Shown here: one piece after another, positions 11,901-22,620 of the stretch | How positions within the stretch are numbered: the first letter of the stretch is position 1 | How the letters are laid out: every line of letters begins with the position of its first letter | From: Narthecium ossifragum | Taxonomy: Eukaryota > Streptophyta > Magnoliopsida > Dioscoreales > Nartheciaceae | NCBI GenBank assembly: GCA_963920575.1 | Contig: OY986963.1 | Location: 7,106,896 to 7,170,895, forward strand | Reading direction: 5' to 3' | Length of the DNA stretch: 64,000 nucleotides | Notes under the pieces: generated by a model | What the model was told of the DNA's origin: nothing | Databases searched by the model: none | What the model saw: the letters and a program-made list of their open reading frames with translations, nothing else | Translations under genes and position numbers: made by a program

Positions 11901-14722
11901 ATAGGCATCTTTTAGGGTTTTTCAGGGTCTTTCTTCTCTCTTGGAGAGGGAGAACAATTCCTTTCTTCTTTTTAACTTTTATTTATAGATCTTTGGGAGG
12001 AAATCCATGGCGGGAGGAGATCATCAACCTTCATCTATGGATCAAGCCCTAAAGATGAGTAGCTAACTTTTTACCATGGGATTCTTATGATGTAACTAAG
12101 ATTTCTATTATGGATTTATGAGATCTAGGACTTGTATACATGATTGTTTGGCTTATATGGATTGATTTCTATTTTCTTTTATACCTTGGTGTCGATTTAT
12201 TGCTGGATGTTTGGATTGTTCTTGTTTGCACTTGATTCCGGAGCTTGTGTATGCTAGGGCTTGGATTGGATTCATCCAAATAAGAGGACCATGCTAGTCC
12301 CATGGTATCTCGGATGAAATCTTCTTCGTGGTTAGGGATTGTATAGTGCTAGCCCCACTATAGTAGTGCTAGTCCCACTACGTTCCATCCCTAATCCTTC
12401 ATGCATCCTACTTTTGTAGATTTGGCCATCAAGATGCTAAACCCATCTTGATCTTACACCTAAATCCATATCAACACTATTACTTGCGATGAATTCATCC
12501 TAATAAGAGGGTTCATTAGCAGTGAACGTAACTAATCATTCGGTCACTGATAATTAGATAATTGTTCTTGCCAACAAGGAATCCTAAACAGAACTTGTTG
12601 AGTGATAAGGAAAACTAGCCATTCACTTATCAACTATTAGAAAGCCATTCATCGTGTTTGCATGCCCTGATCTTAGGAAAACTTGGTAGAACCTTAGTTA
12701 CTGATTAAGAACTTCATGATATCTTTTCTCGTATTTATTAATCATTTAGTATAAACTTAGTTTAATTTCAATCCTAAATCTTTTATCAACTTATCGGTAG
12801 GAAAACTTAGATTGAGTTTAGTAGTTTAATTATTTTCCTACGCATTCCCTGTGGATTCGACTCGGACTCACTGCTATCTACCCTTAAAGTAGTTAGTTAG
12901 TAGTTTGATTATAAATTTGTAATTTTGATTAGAGTTGTTAAGACTACGACACTTTTCAAGTCGTATCAGACGGCTATGTTGGAGACTTTGAAGTTTTTAG
13001 AGTTATAAGAACTGACTTGTGCGGAACAACTTTAGAAACTAATTTATCTTTTGATGTATCTTGACATGAAAAATCAGCAAAAGACACACATATGACGTAA
13101 TGCAACAACAGTAGTCCTCAACAAACTAGCAAGGATTTGGTTACGTAACACAGTTCAACAGAAGCTTATCAGAACCTGAACAAGCCTATAATCCCTTCTA
13201 AAGCATTTTTTTCTAGTCAAAGACGAGCAATGCAGAAAAGAACTCAGACCAGACAAAGGATCCAAGGCCTCATCAATTTCCAGTTGAATATTAACGGGAA
13301 ATGTACCTTGGTAAGTGTTGCTATTCCACTCATTCTTTGCATGAAATTGAGGACAACCCTTTCCGCCACGACAATGTTGTGTGCACGCCCTTAACAGAAA
13401 AGGCAGGCAACACCACGAAGTTAGGAAACTAAATACTTATGTCTCCAGTACCTTCAATTGTACTTCTCACCATACACTTTCCCAAATTGCAAGCCTTTAT
13501 AAACAAACTCCCCATCTTTCTTCAACCATTCGACCTGTTAAAATATGTCTAATTGGCATCGAGAAACAAAATGTTAAAGGAGTGTTAAGTTACAAATGCT
13601 TCGATACCTTTATTGAAGGATCCACCTCACCGAAAATCATCTCTGCGAGAGCAATTCCAGCAATTATGCCGTCCTCCTTAGCTATAAAGTGGGCTTCCAC
13701 TTCCATGTCAATGGGAACAGTGGCCAAACAGGTCACATCCCCTGTAAGTGGTAAAAGAAGATGAGTCAATTGGACAAGAGGACGTAAGTCACAAGTATTT
13801 TGATTCTCTTTGGCACTGTATCATGAACACAAAATCTGTTTTTGTCTAAAACACAGCTTTTAAGGTGTTAGTCAACTAGTACCCGTACACACAATAACCT
13901 CGATATGTGCAACATAGATATCTTTCCTCTATACCATAGTGATATAAGTGATGTGAACTTGTAGTCGACCTAATTAACTGATGTCCAGGCCAGGGTATGC
14001 CACATAGTTGAGTAGAAACAATGGAGATTGACAAAGACATTGATAAAACTACAAGTGAAGGGATTACTGTGATTCGCATATGCCTTAGGCTAAAGAGCAG
14101 ATCTATCACAATGATGACAAGGCTCGCTGCAGAGTATCATTCTAAGTTTGGCAAAATAACAAAGGTTAGACACACCATACATGTATAGATCTAGAGAAGA
14201 TAAAGTTAGGGTTTATGCATTCCAAAGCACTATGAGTACCAAAGAAAACCAACTTTGATGGTTGATACAGAACATTTTTTATGGTTCATACAAAACAAAG
14301 AATCTTACTAGAGTCAAGTCTCCACAAACAACGAAAGCCAAATTAGCGAATAGATTCCAAAACTAGCAAAACGAGACAAATGGGACAGATAGCGGGGAGA
14401 AAAACACTAGACCTCTGTCGCCGGCGTCCTCGGCGAGAGCGAGGGAAACAACCGCCTTGAGGTCGTAAGTGGGGTGTGATGGCGGCTTCACTACCACCGT
14501 CTCGGCCCGCACGCTCCCGCTCCCAATCCCCACCGCAGACATGGCGACAGTGTGCGGCCTGAATCAATCCAAGAATCACATAAAAACACAAACAAGACAA
14601 CATCTAGATAAGCGTGTGAGGGAGTCGTAATTCTCGAGGTCGAACCTGGAGAGGGGAGCAGATGAGAGGCGAAGGGGAGGAGAACGAAATAGAAAGGTGT
14701 GAGAGGTGGAGATCCTAATCAT
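2996..14722 (-). CDS. QPT: Quinolinate phosphoribosyltransferase (nicotinate-nucleotide pyrophosphorylase), complete, 10 exons
   Basis: Exons (minus): 14722-14646, 14558-14413, 13741-13608, 13534-13471, 13389-13307, 5139-5056, 4968-4816, 4381-4205, 3513-3446, 3092-2996. All phases join, giving 360 residues, the usual QPT size. QPT converts quinolinate and PRPP to nicotinate mononucleotide, CO2 and pyrophosphate in de novo NAD synthesis, in plants in the plastid. Motifs seen: [20 protein letters not shown] near residue 55, [72 protein letters not shown], and [18 protein letters not shown]. The first 25 residues ([12 protein letters not shown]...) look like an organelle transit peptide and are split from the rest by intron 1, which supports the start at 14722 rather than the inner Met at the MSAVG position. 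Intron 5 (5140-13306, 8.2 kb) is almost wholly an antisense LTR retrotransposon, and the coding sequence is undamaged. Confidence 0.95.
5717..5940. repeat. Cluster of CGATCGATCG palindromes upstream of the LTR TATA box
   Basis: Seven blocks containing GATCGATC occur in about 220 bp, several as the full self-complementary CCGATCGATCGG flanked by GT and AC. The same cluster recurs in the right LTR at about 11593-11816. The cluster ends about 80 bp before the TATA box, the position expected for promoter-proximal factor sites, but no function is shown. Confidence 0.75.
6020..6027 (+). promoter_or_regulatory. TATA box of the LTR promoter
   Basis: TATAAATA sits in the context GGCTATAAATAGGC. The same motif is in the right LTR at 11896-11903. 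Transcription from it would start about 30 bp downstream, in the LTR R region, and the right-hand copy would read out of the element antisense to QPT. Confidence 0.7.
7099..7115 (+). other. Primer binding site, tRNA-Asp type
   Basis: TGGCGCCGTTGCCGGGG starts 7 bp after the left LTR. It is the complement of the 3' end of plant tRNA-Asp and is the usual primer site of Athila and Tat elements, which is the main basis for placing this element in that branch. Confidence 0.85.
7388..9130 (+). pseudogene. Retrotransposon ORF of unknown function, one in-frame stop, three C-terminal repeats
   Basis: One reading frame of 581 codons starts ATG GCC GAT at 7388 and ends at 9130, broken by a single TAA at 8114-8116. 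The frame is otherwise open on both sides, so the stop looks recent. The first half is rich in Tyr, Pro, Ser, Asp and Asn, with a short amphipathic stretch [19 protein letters not shown] that may form a coiled coil. The second half is very acidic. The last 160 residues hold three copies of a motif close to FFFDxACLHxFxILRxMYFx followed by TLNHRPPK, near 8658, 8848 and 9031, with spacings of about 61-63 codons. I do not recognise the family. There is no zinc knuckle and no pol domain. It may be a diverged gag-derived protein of a non-autonomous Athila/Tat-like element. Confidence 0.65.
9131..11220 (+). other. Non-coding 3' interior of the retrotransposon
   Basis: After the ORF comes a short perfect hairpin, GATGGG-AGGCAA-CCCATC, at about 9173-9190, a motif I recall near the end of pol or before the 3' region in Athila/Ogre-like elements. 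A GC-rich patch with a 129-codon open frame (9170-9559) resembles no known protein. The rest is AT-rich and has a second AAGTTGGGGGTAG purine tract near 10120. Confidence 0.5.
10531..10672. repeat. Tandem duplication in the retrotransposon 3' interior
   Basis: Two copies of a 58-bp block starting TTCAACTTAGTAACCGGGCA lie at 10531-10588 and 10615-10672, a period of 84 bp with only a few mismatches. Each includes TGTTGTTCGCGTAAAAC. Confidence 0.85.
11221..11232 (+). other. Polypurine tract before the right LTR
   Basis: AAGTTGGGGGTG directly precedes the TGATAAG start of the right LTR, the normal place of the plus-strand primer of reverse transcription. Confidence 0.7.
11233..12968 (+). repeat. 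Right LTR of the intronic retrotransposon
   Basis: It has the same length as the left LTR (1736 bp) with about 20 substitutions and no visible indel. It is followed directly by the GACGG target duplication. Confidence 0.93.
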
Positions 14723-16023
14723 CGCTACTGAAACGAGAGAGAGAGGCTGAGCTAGCGCATTCGCTCGATCGGGCGTCGCTCCGCCTAATATGTTATTATT
14801 CAGAGTCGCCGCCGCCTATTTGGCACGGTGCCCCTAAACAACACACAACCAAACAGCTCAGACGCCACTTCAGCCACCACCACCTCTTGGCGCTCGCAAT
14901 CTCCCCGGCGACGAAAAGTTCGCCGTCGCCGACCTAACACATCCACGACATGCAAAAAGCAATCAGTCACCCTGCCGACCCCGCACACTGCTGGCCCTCC
15001 CGTCCCCGCCTATCCCGAGGCCTACCCTTCAAGTGCTTGTGGCCGGACCAGTGTTGAAATGTGTGAACCCTGATTTTTAGCTGTATTTTTGTTTCTCGCG
15101 GATCCTAAAACTCTGGATCGCACCACGCAGAGCTGCTGGCCTCTGTTCTTAGAAGAACCACATAAATCTTGTTTCCTTGTTTTGTGCGTTTTATTTTCTC
15201 CTCCGCTAGTGTTCCTACCAACCAGCACTCTAAAATTCTCTTACCACTAGTCCGCGTGCACGCATTCCACCGTGGGCATCCGCAAGCGCTCACGCTGGCC
15301 TGCGCAAATCCTTACGGCGAGAGGTAGGGGTTGTTGCCATGCGCGCGATGCATGCGGCCGAGTGGGAGCCGGAGGGGAGCAGCAGCAGAAGTGGGCTGGT
15401 ATGGTGGGCAGAGGGACGTCTGAGATGGGAATGTGGGGCATTAGTAAAGACAGATCAGAGGGCAAATGCTGCGGAAGCAAAGACCAGCATTTGTGGTGCG
15501 TAAGCATTCCAGCAACAAACATCTTTTCGACAATTGCGTCATCCAACTGTTCGATGGAATGCTTTAAGTACTCAAATTGGAAGTACCTTTTCTCTCCAAA
15601 AAGGTGGAAAATAGGGGATGAAAAAAATGAAAAAAAAAATATTTTAAATAACTTATAACGGAAATTGGAGAAAAAGGGGCGGCAAATAAACAACGGCGAG
15701 TGAAAAATGGATAGTGAATAGTGATTAATGGATAGTAGATTTTAAGGAGTCAAACTTAACTTTTATTAGTATGTTTTATATTTTATTTTATTTTATTTTT
15801 GGAGGAAAGAAATATTTAGACATGAATTATCTGTTTGATGGTACTGGCGTTGATGAACAAATCTGTCTAAATCCAAATTTAACAAATCAAACTTAAATGA
15901 CGGTGGATTTCAAGATTGATTTAAATTTAGTATCATGTTAATACTCATCTAAGTAAACTCTTTAAGGTAAACACATCAAGTATCAAGCAGCTCGTTAAGG
16001 ATCGATTTGTATACATGCTGACA
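14723..16023. other. Intergenic region between QPT and the PPR gene
   Basis: It holds the QPT 5' UTR and promoter near 14723-14820, then GC-rich sequence to 15060, then unassigned sequence. Several overlapping open frames (for example minus 15247-15693) have no recognisable motif, and their codon pattern follows base composition. I annotate no gene here. Confidence 0.5.
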
Positions 16024-16350
16024 TGACATGTGCATTACACATGCCTGAATCGGTAGTGAATTACCGATTCTTTCATGTAATTTATCGATAGTGTAGTCCA
16101 TCGATAGTGGTCTATCAATAAACTACATGAAAGAATCGGTAGTTCAATGCCAATTGAATTATTCATCTTGACCATTTGTAACTCACTATTGATGGACTCT
16201 ATCAACCAATCGGTACCTCACTACCGGTACAATTCAATCGGTAGTTAGCTACCGATTCATTAATTGGTCTATCGATGGACTGGATGGAAGAATCGGTAGT
16301 GGACTACCAATCAGCTGGCATTTGCATTACACATGTCAATGCACATGCCA
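16024..16350. mobile_element. MITE-like inverted-repeat element with GAATCGGTAG repeats
   Basis: The ends are TGACATGTGCATT (16024-16036) and AATGCACATGCCA (16338-16350), inverted copies with one mismatch. Inside, GAATCGGTAG and its complement CTACCGATTC recur at least five times, so the single strand can fold in several ways. No coding frame and no clear target duplication was seen, so the superfamily is not assigned. Confidence 0.6.
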
Positions 16351-16522
16351 CCTGTTCGTATAGACAAAATATTATTCTTTTTTTAATCTTTTAGTACTCT
16401 AATTAGGAAACAAGGGATATTTACTTCGGAGTCGGATCCCGAATAAATTGTATATAAACATAATTCGGATCCGAGTTATGACGTTTAGGCGGGCTCTTGG
16501 GGGCGGTAAAGTTCGCGGGAAA

Positions 16523-17860
16523 ATGTCGTTCTTCTCGTCCCTCTCCAAGCTAACCCTAGGTAACCCCAAAACCCCAGTTCGCCTCTGGCCCTTTTCTGGA
16601 AATGTAGCAGAACTCTATCGATTGCTTAACTCCGATCCTCCCGGTTCCGCTTCTGTACTCGGCTCTCGATTGTTGTCGACCACTTCTCGTGTTTCTCGTA
16701 GAAAACGCAGCTCGCCGACAAGTTTTGATTCGGATGAGCTGAGAGGAATAATCGAGTTGATTAGAAGAGACACGACCGATGCTGAATCCAAGCTCGCACG
16801 GATGGACTTGATGCTTTCACACGATCGGGTTTCAGAGATTCTTCGTAATTTGAACGATGAATCCATTTCCGCGTTGCGTTTCTTTAATTGGGTACTCAGT
16901 TCTCATCCTGGATTCAGTCCCAGTTCGGCAATTTACAACCTCATTGTTGAAAACCTTGGCCGGTTGGATGATTATAATAGTATGTTTCGTGTGCTTAGTG
17001 AGCTTTCCTCCAAAGGGCATTGCCTATCCGAGAAGGCATTTGGTTTCCTTGCTGTTCGCCGATCTACTAGTATTAACAATTCGGTGAAAAGAGTAGCTGA
17101 AATGTTGAATAGGGTTGGAGGTTCTTGCCGGGGTTCAGGAACTTACATGTTGATTAGGTTCTTATGTGGGCTGGGTAGGTATGATCTTGCCATTCTCGTG
17201 ATGGAGGAGACAGGGAGAAGGACTTCATACTACAATGTGCTTATTGCGGCAAAGTGCCGGAATGGTGACTTCCAAGCTGCACGGGATGTGCTCGATGAAA
17301 TGAGAAGATATGGTACTGACCCAAATACAAGTTCGTACAATTACTTACTCGGGACCCTCTTTAAGAGCAAGAGGGTTGTAGAGGGTTGTGAGCTGCTTCA
17401 GACTATGGAAGATCTGGGTTACCATCCAGACTTGGTGACTTTTGAGGTGGTCATGCATCATGCGTGCCAGGCCAATAGGATGGATTTGGCTATTGATTTC
17501 CTCGAAAGAATGTTCGAAGAAGGCCTCAAGCCAAGATTTACAACACATGCAGCGTTTATCAAGGGTTACTTTTGGTCAGGAAGAGTAGAAGAGGCATACA
17601 GATACGTCGTTGATATGAGTGTGAAGGACAAGCACTCCAGTAATGCTAATTATAGCTTACTTGCTAACCTCCTTCGCATGTCAGGAAGAGTGGTAGAAGC
17701 TGGTAGAGTTCTTCATGAGATGATGGCAAAGGGACTGAAACCCAACTTCCCTGTTTACATTAAGGTGATGAAGGATCTACACAACATGACAAGGAGGGAT
17801 TTGGCTTTGCAGTTAGAACCTATGTTTTTAGAGTTTGATGCAAGCTCACGTATTAGTTGA
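16523..17860 (+). CDS. P-class pentatricopeptide repeat protein, probably mitochondrial
   Basis: This is an intronless frame of 445 codons from the ATG at 16523. In-frame ATGs at 16448 and 16478 would add up to 25 residues. I chose 16523 because MSFFSSLSKLTLGNPK begins a typical mitochondrial presequence (basic, Ser/Leu-rich, no acids). Degenerate 35-residue PPR motifs follow from about residue 110 to the end, for example YNVLIAAKCRNGDFQAARDV, YNYLLGTLFKSKRVVEGCEL, and HAAFIKGYFWSGRVEEAYRY. There is no E, E+ or DYW tail, so it is P-class. PPR proteins bind organelle RNA for processing, splicing or translation, and the target cannot be told. The frame is intact, in contrast to the PPR gene at 60-61.5 kb. 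Confidence 0.88.
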   Translation: MSFFSSLSKLTLGNPKTPVRLWPFSGNVAELYRLLNSDPPGSASVLGSRLLSTTSRVSRRKRSSPTSFDSDELRGIIELIRRDTTDAESKLARMDLMLSHDRVSEILRNLNDESISALRFFNWVLSSHPGFSPSSAIYNLIVENLGRLDDYNSMFRVLSELSSKGHCLSEKAFGFLAVRRSTSINNSVKRVAEMLNRVGGSCRGSGTYMLIRFLCGLGRYDLAILVMEETGRRTSYYNVLIAAKCRNGDFQAARDVLDEMRRYGTDPNTSSYNYLLGTLFKSKRVVEGCELLQTMEDLGYHPDLVTFEVVMHHACQANRMDLAIDFLERMFEEGLKPRFTTHAAFIKGYFWSGRVEEAYRYVVDMSVKDKHSSNANYSLLANLLRMSGRVVEAGRVLHEMMAKGLKPNFPVYIKVMKDLHNMTRRDLALQLEPMFLEFDASSRIS

Positions 17861-19578
17861 TATTACTTGTTTTCTGGGCTTCATGAATAATGATTCTCAA
17901 TTATGGATGTTAAGCCAAGAATGGTGGATTATTACCTAAGGCTGGAAGGTGGCAAGGAACCAATTGAAAACATTGGAAATGAAGAAACTTGAAGAAACAT
18001 AGGTATGTTGCTATGTACATGAAAACTGCTGTTGATCTTTTCTTTTGGGATTAGTATCTCTCATCTGGTGTCAAATTTTGCTAGGACAAGCATTTCTTCA
18101 AAAAGAATGTGTTGGAAGAAATTTTATTTTGCCTCTGTGCTGAAGCAAAAGTGCCTCGGCATTGTCAAAATACCACCAAGTCTAGGTGAGCTCATGCTGC
18201 CTTTATGGATTTTGATAAATATGTCTTCAATAGTTCCTGCAAATCTTTAGTTTTGAGTTTGATGATGATGATCAATTAGCTACAATCAGAAAGTAGGTAT
18301 CGTAGAAAGAAGTAGTTCTACTAAGCTTTTGCCAGTATGGCACTCACAATTGATTGCTCAAGGACAAAAGTGGAAAAAAGAAAGACCAAACTTATCGATG
18401 CTTTTACTTCGTCGGAGGAAAGCTTTCTACCTTAAACACAAGCAAAATTTGGCAATGTTGAAGCACATCTTTCCCATCCATTGTTTAACTCATCTGTGAT
18501 ACTCATGCTATATATTAAATGACATTGTTGTTAGCAATATAAATGGTTACAGTTCTTCAACAGTGCCAGAAGTTAGTTTGTGTTAAAAATGATTTGTTTG
18601 TCTTCATCCTACCTAGTAACATGTTGACGCATGATGTGAAATAAGCCCATGTTTTCCTTGTGTAAGCTGCTGCAATCAATCAAATTGGCTTTCCATCAAG
18701 CCCACATTTACCTCTTTCTATTGATTGTTGATATCTAGAAGATTGTATTCATATGCTTAATATATGCTTCAATTTGTATATGATTTGAAGCTGACATCCG
18801 AGTGAGAACAATCTCCTTTTTTTTGCTGAATTATGCTGTATCTAGTTGCCTACCACTTACAGCCTTCACTTGTGCGTTTCAGAGAGATTTCATTGAAATT
18901 GTGAGTTTAAGACGATCTTATATCATGGCAGCAACTAGTTGCTCAGTATTTCCTTTTGCATTTCACCGAATTCTTTACTTTGCTTATGAAATCGAACATT
19001 TTATTGATGACTTGTTTTTAATTGTAGCTAGCGATGGTTTCACATCTGATTCTTCTTTACTTCTGATTATTGGAGACTTGGAGGTACCTTCTTCCACTTA
19101 ACCTTTGGCTGTTTAATGATAGATGCTTGTATTTACTTATAGTTCTATCTGAAACGTCAACCTAGAACTACATCTCTTTCAATCTACTCAATCTGTTGTT
19201 TTCAATCCATGTTTTTTGCCCATGGGTGGCTTTAAAAGACCTTCTGGGATTTGTTGCTCGGCCAGATATGATTTGGTTGCATTGACCTAGAAGTTCTAGT
19301 TGTTCAGGTCTGCTGTGATATTATTTTGCCAACTGATGGCTGGAGATTCTAGGATCAATTAACTTAAGGTGTTTTCTTCTGCTCAAAAGAACTTGAGGTA
19401 TCTGTGCTTTTATTAATATTCTGACTCCCCTTCTATACAGAAATGGCTTTTGCCCTCAGCATTGAATAGGAGAATGGTGGCCATCCATCAGCTTATGAAA
19501 AGAGTGCGGAGAGTTTGTAAATCCAGGTCCTTAGTACATCAAGTTGGCTCTTATGGGTCTAGGCTGTAACTTAACTAT
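17861..19578. other. Non-coding sequence downstream of the PPR gene
   Basis: It contains the 3' UTR and then 1.6 kb of T-rich sequence with no supported exon, repeat end or RNA gene. Confidence 0.5.
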
Positions 19579-19771
19579 GGGCCTGTTTGGCTATCCGCGG
19601 GATGCAGAATCCGGCAGATGGTATCCGCTGTATCTGCTCCCGCGGATACCACGGGCGGCATCCGCTCTTCCCGAGCGGACGCCGAAAATAGGATCCGCCC
19701 TTGGGCGGATCCCATTTTCTGGAATCCGAGGCCGATCTAAACGCGTGGATCCAAGGCTGCGAAACGCACCC
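19579..19771. mobile_element. GC-rich MITE with Harbinger-like ends
   Basis: A 193-bp GC-rich insert in AT-rich sequence. The left end is GGGCCTGTTTGG and the right end reads GGGTGCGTTTCG on the other strand. TAT flanks both sides (19576-19578 and 19772-19774), a possible 3-bp target duplication. Inner palindromes such as GGATCCGCC...GGCGGATCC are present. No ORF. Confidence 0.6.
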
Positions 19772-20933
19772 TATATCTTCATGTGTGTTGATGTAATTTT
19801 CTATTGCATTTAATCTCTCTGTTGGAACTGCATGAGTAATAACTGTACTCTCATTAGCTAAAAGTAAAATTTCTTCTATTCTTTTATTCTTCTTTTGAGA
19901 ACTTCTTATCCAAACGCATACTTCTCCTTATGTCATACAGGCCTGGTGTGCTATGTGCTCTTGGTTGGCCTGTAGAATGCTTCAGCAAGTAGCTATGTCT
20001 TCACCATGAAAATTGCCAATTAGATGAATGTATTTCTGATCACTTTATAGCCTTTGATCATACATTTCATACCAGCATTAGGAGCTACAAAACTGTTCAT
20101 ATTTCAGTGCCACTAGACGAAATTAAGCACTATGGGCCATTGTGGATGTTCCATTCTTTGTCAAAATGTATAATTGCTTATCCCCGTGTCCAGATATTGT
20201 TCATGTTTTTATCCTCTCTGTTAAGTGATGTCAGTGTTTTAGTACTTCGATAAAGCTTTGTGCCTTGTATTTCACATAGATCAGTTAGAAACTGCAAAAA
20301 GTTATTGTTTCTCTGGTCTTTTTTTTTTATGCAGGCTTATTCTTCAGTTCCCTAATACGAAGAATTTGTTCCCAGCAGGTTCACATAACAAATTTGTCAG
20401 CGCGAACTCGAATGCAAACAACTATTGGTGCAGTGATACACTGTTTGCACGGTAAGTAGTGTTAGTCCAGGATTCAACCATATGGTCTTGGCCTTTCTGA
20501 TTTCTTAACTCTTAGTTGCATGTGTATGCCCTCATGAACTCTCCCATTCAGTATCATCGACTCTCGTTCTTAAATGTATACTATTTGGCTATCTTATGCT
20601 GAAGCGATGCCGGATTTCTTTAGAATATCAGTTTGATATGGCAGGCGGATCCCTCCATTTTTGATTGGATATTGATTCTCAAATTACATCTGTGTGATGC
20701 CCTACCGATCAGGTTAGCGCTTCCGTCCACTGTTTGGTCTTTGGTCCAAGTATTCTCTCGTACAACTAATGGGCCCATGAGAGTGGCTTCAAATATAAAC
20801 CTACTGATCTTATCAAATAGGAACATTTTTTTTAAGGGAGATGCTAGTTTTTGAGCCACAAATTACACTACGCATAAGTGCTAAGCAAACTGTGATGACA
20901 ATTAATCAGGGACCCTTTTGACTCATCTAACAA
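19772..20933. other. Non-coding sequence
   Basis: AT-rich sequence without a supported gene or complete transposon. Confidence 0.45.
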
Positions 20934-21376
20934 TGTTGGAATATAGGACTCGCACAATACGATAAAAACACGCATAAAAGAATAAAAAATGTTTTCGTGG
21001 TTTAGGAAAAGTTCTCTGTGTTCGAAGCAAAAGGAGTTGCAATCTCTGTCTCTCTCGCAGTAGCTCACCCCTAGGTTAAAAAACATTTATACAGCTGGGG
21101 TACAAAAGATAGTTCAGTGCACGGAGCGGATCGAGGCAGGACCCGTGAAGCTGTTCCATCTTGTTGAGGAAATTAGTATAACACAGTGCTAGGATTAGTA
21201 CGAATACATCCTGTAAACTCTAATGTACAACTTTTGACCTAATAGTGACAATCTCCCCCCCCCCCCCCCCCCCCCCTCTCTCCATAGACGTAGGCAATTT
21301 GCCGAACCACATAAACTTGTCTTTTGTGTTCTATTTCGCGTTCTTCTTTATTGCTGCTAGGGTTTTCCCCCCAACA
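20934..21376 (+). mobile_element. Probable solo LTR
   Basis: It begins TGTTGGAATATAGGAC and ends TTTTCCCCCCAACA, the TGTTGG/CCAACA terminal pair common in Copia LTRs. No internal region or second copy is in the window. The 5-bp flanks (AACAA and CAACA) do not match cleanly, so the ends or the solo-LTR reading may be off. A run of 22 C lies at 21255-21276. Confidence 0.45.
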
Positions 21377-21790
21377 CAACATAATCTAATTCTGGTCAAG
21401 TTCGATGTTGAAATGGGCTAGGTCTACCTAAATCAATCCAATATACTGTTTGATATAGGTCCTATACAGTTCAGTCGTATGCAACATAGGCGAGCCGGCA
21501 ACAGAATCAAAACATCACGATGCATAACAATCAATGGTATTTTCGAGGTGAACCAAATCTTGTTGCGATCTGCAAGTATTAAGTTTTAAGCTAGACCTTC
21601 TTGTTATGCATAATTTCTCAACTAGTGCACGCTTACGTCCGGTTGCGTGGATTTGTCTTTCAAACACTAATAGAAGTTTTTAAAGTTAATACTGAGTATG
21701 TTATTTGGTTGCCAGGTTGGATCTTGTCGTATCCTTTCTGTTCTAATTTCTTCTCTATTAATACTGAGTATGTTATGGGTTCAGCTCTCG

Positions 21791-22620
21791 TCCCACACCA
21801 GCTGTTGGATTGAGATTAAAACATGGTGAATTGAATTCCAATTGACTCAACTACTGCCTTAAACAATTCTTTTATTTCCCATCGAAATTTACAGCTCTAC
21901 AGTTTAGGTGTTGCTTCCAGATACAATGCCTGGTCTCTTATGGGTTAATTGAGAGATTTTAGACTTCACCTCTCCTCCCACACCAATTGTTGGATTTATA
22001 TTAAAACAGGGTGAACTGAATTCCGATTGCCTCAACCACTGCAATAAATTATACTTTTATTTCTCATCCAAATTTACAGCTCCACAGTTTAGGGGTAGCT
22101 TCCAGATACAATGCCTTGTCTTTTTGGGTTCATTGAGAGATTGTAGACTTCACATGTTGTTCCACACCAACTGTTGGATTTAGAATTAAACGGAGTGAAT
22201 TGAATTCCAATTGATTCAACTACTGCAATAAAATATTCTCTTATTTCTCATCCAAATTTACAGCTCTACAGTTTAGGATGACTCAACTACTGCAATAAAA
22301 TATTCTCTTATTTCTCATCCAAATTTACAGCTCCACAGTTTAGGAGTGGTTTCCAGCCAGATACAATGCCCGGTCTCTCTCTTTTTAGCAGGTCTATACC
22401 TAATCAGGGGCGGACCCATTCACAATTCAGGGGGGCCTGAGCCCCCCCTGAATTTTTTTTTATTATACTTTAACCCTTGTGGGCCCCGCGCCCCCACACC
22501 CTCACTCAAGTTCACTGCCCCCCCCCCCCCAACCTCAATAGAGAGGCTGGGTCCGCCCCTGTACCTAATCGAAATTTCCAGCTCCCCGGTCTAGGAGTTT
22601 TCTAGATACAATGCCATGTT
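21791..22620. repeat. Tandem array of a ~185-bp unit, interrupted by a hAT MITE
   Basis: Units start CCACACCA(A/G)(C/T)TGTTGGAT at about 21792, 21979 and 22162, periods 185 and 184 bp. Each carries AATTTACAGCTC(T/C)ACAGTTTAGG and CCAGATACAATGCC. A partial unit follows near 22276. A last diverged part continues after the MITE (22562-22620). Confidence 0.85.
22405..22561. mobile_element. hAT-superfamily MITE with perfect TIRs and 8-bp target duplication
   Basis: The 157-bp element has perfect 14-bp inverted ends CAGGGGCGGACCCA / TGGGTCCGCCCCTG. It is flanked on both sides by TACCTAAT (22397-22404 and 22562-22569). The 8-bp duplication and the CAGGGGCGGA end are diagnostic of hAT non-autonomous elements. 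It has C and G homopolymers and no ORF. Confidence 0.95.

Larger units (their letters stand above)
5357..12968 (+). mobile_element. Non-autonomous Ty3/Gypsy-type LTR retrotransposon (LARD-like) in QPT intron 5
   Basis: Two 1736-bp LTRs (5357-7092 and 11233-12968) start TGATAAGACTTG and end GTATCA. They flank a 4.1-kb interior. A 5-bp target duplication GACGG lies at 5352-5356 and 12969-12973, so the element is complete. The interior has a tRNA-Asp-type primer binding site and a polypurine stretch, but no protease, reverse transcriptase, RNase H or integrase motif. It must therefore be moved by a partner element, by the PBS probably of the Tat/Athila branch. About 20 mismatches between the LTRs were counted by eye, roughly 1 percent, so the insertion is young. 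It lies antisense to QPT. Confidence 0.93.

Noticed and set aside
15247..15693. 148-codon minus-strand frame and the overlapping 128-codon plus-strand frame
   Set aside because: They overlap on opposite strands, show no domain, and sit in unassigned intergenic DNA.
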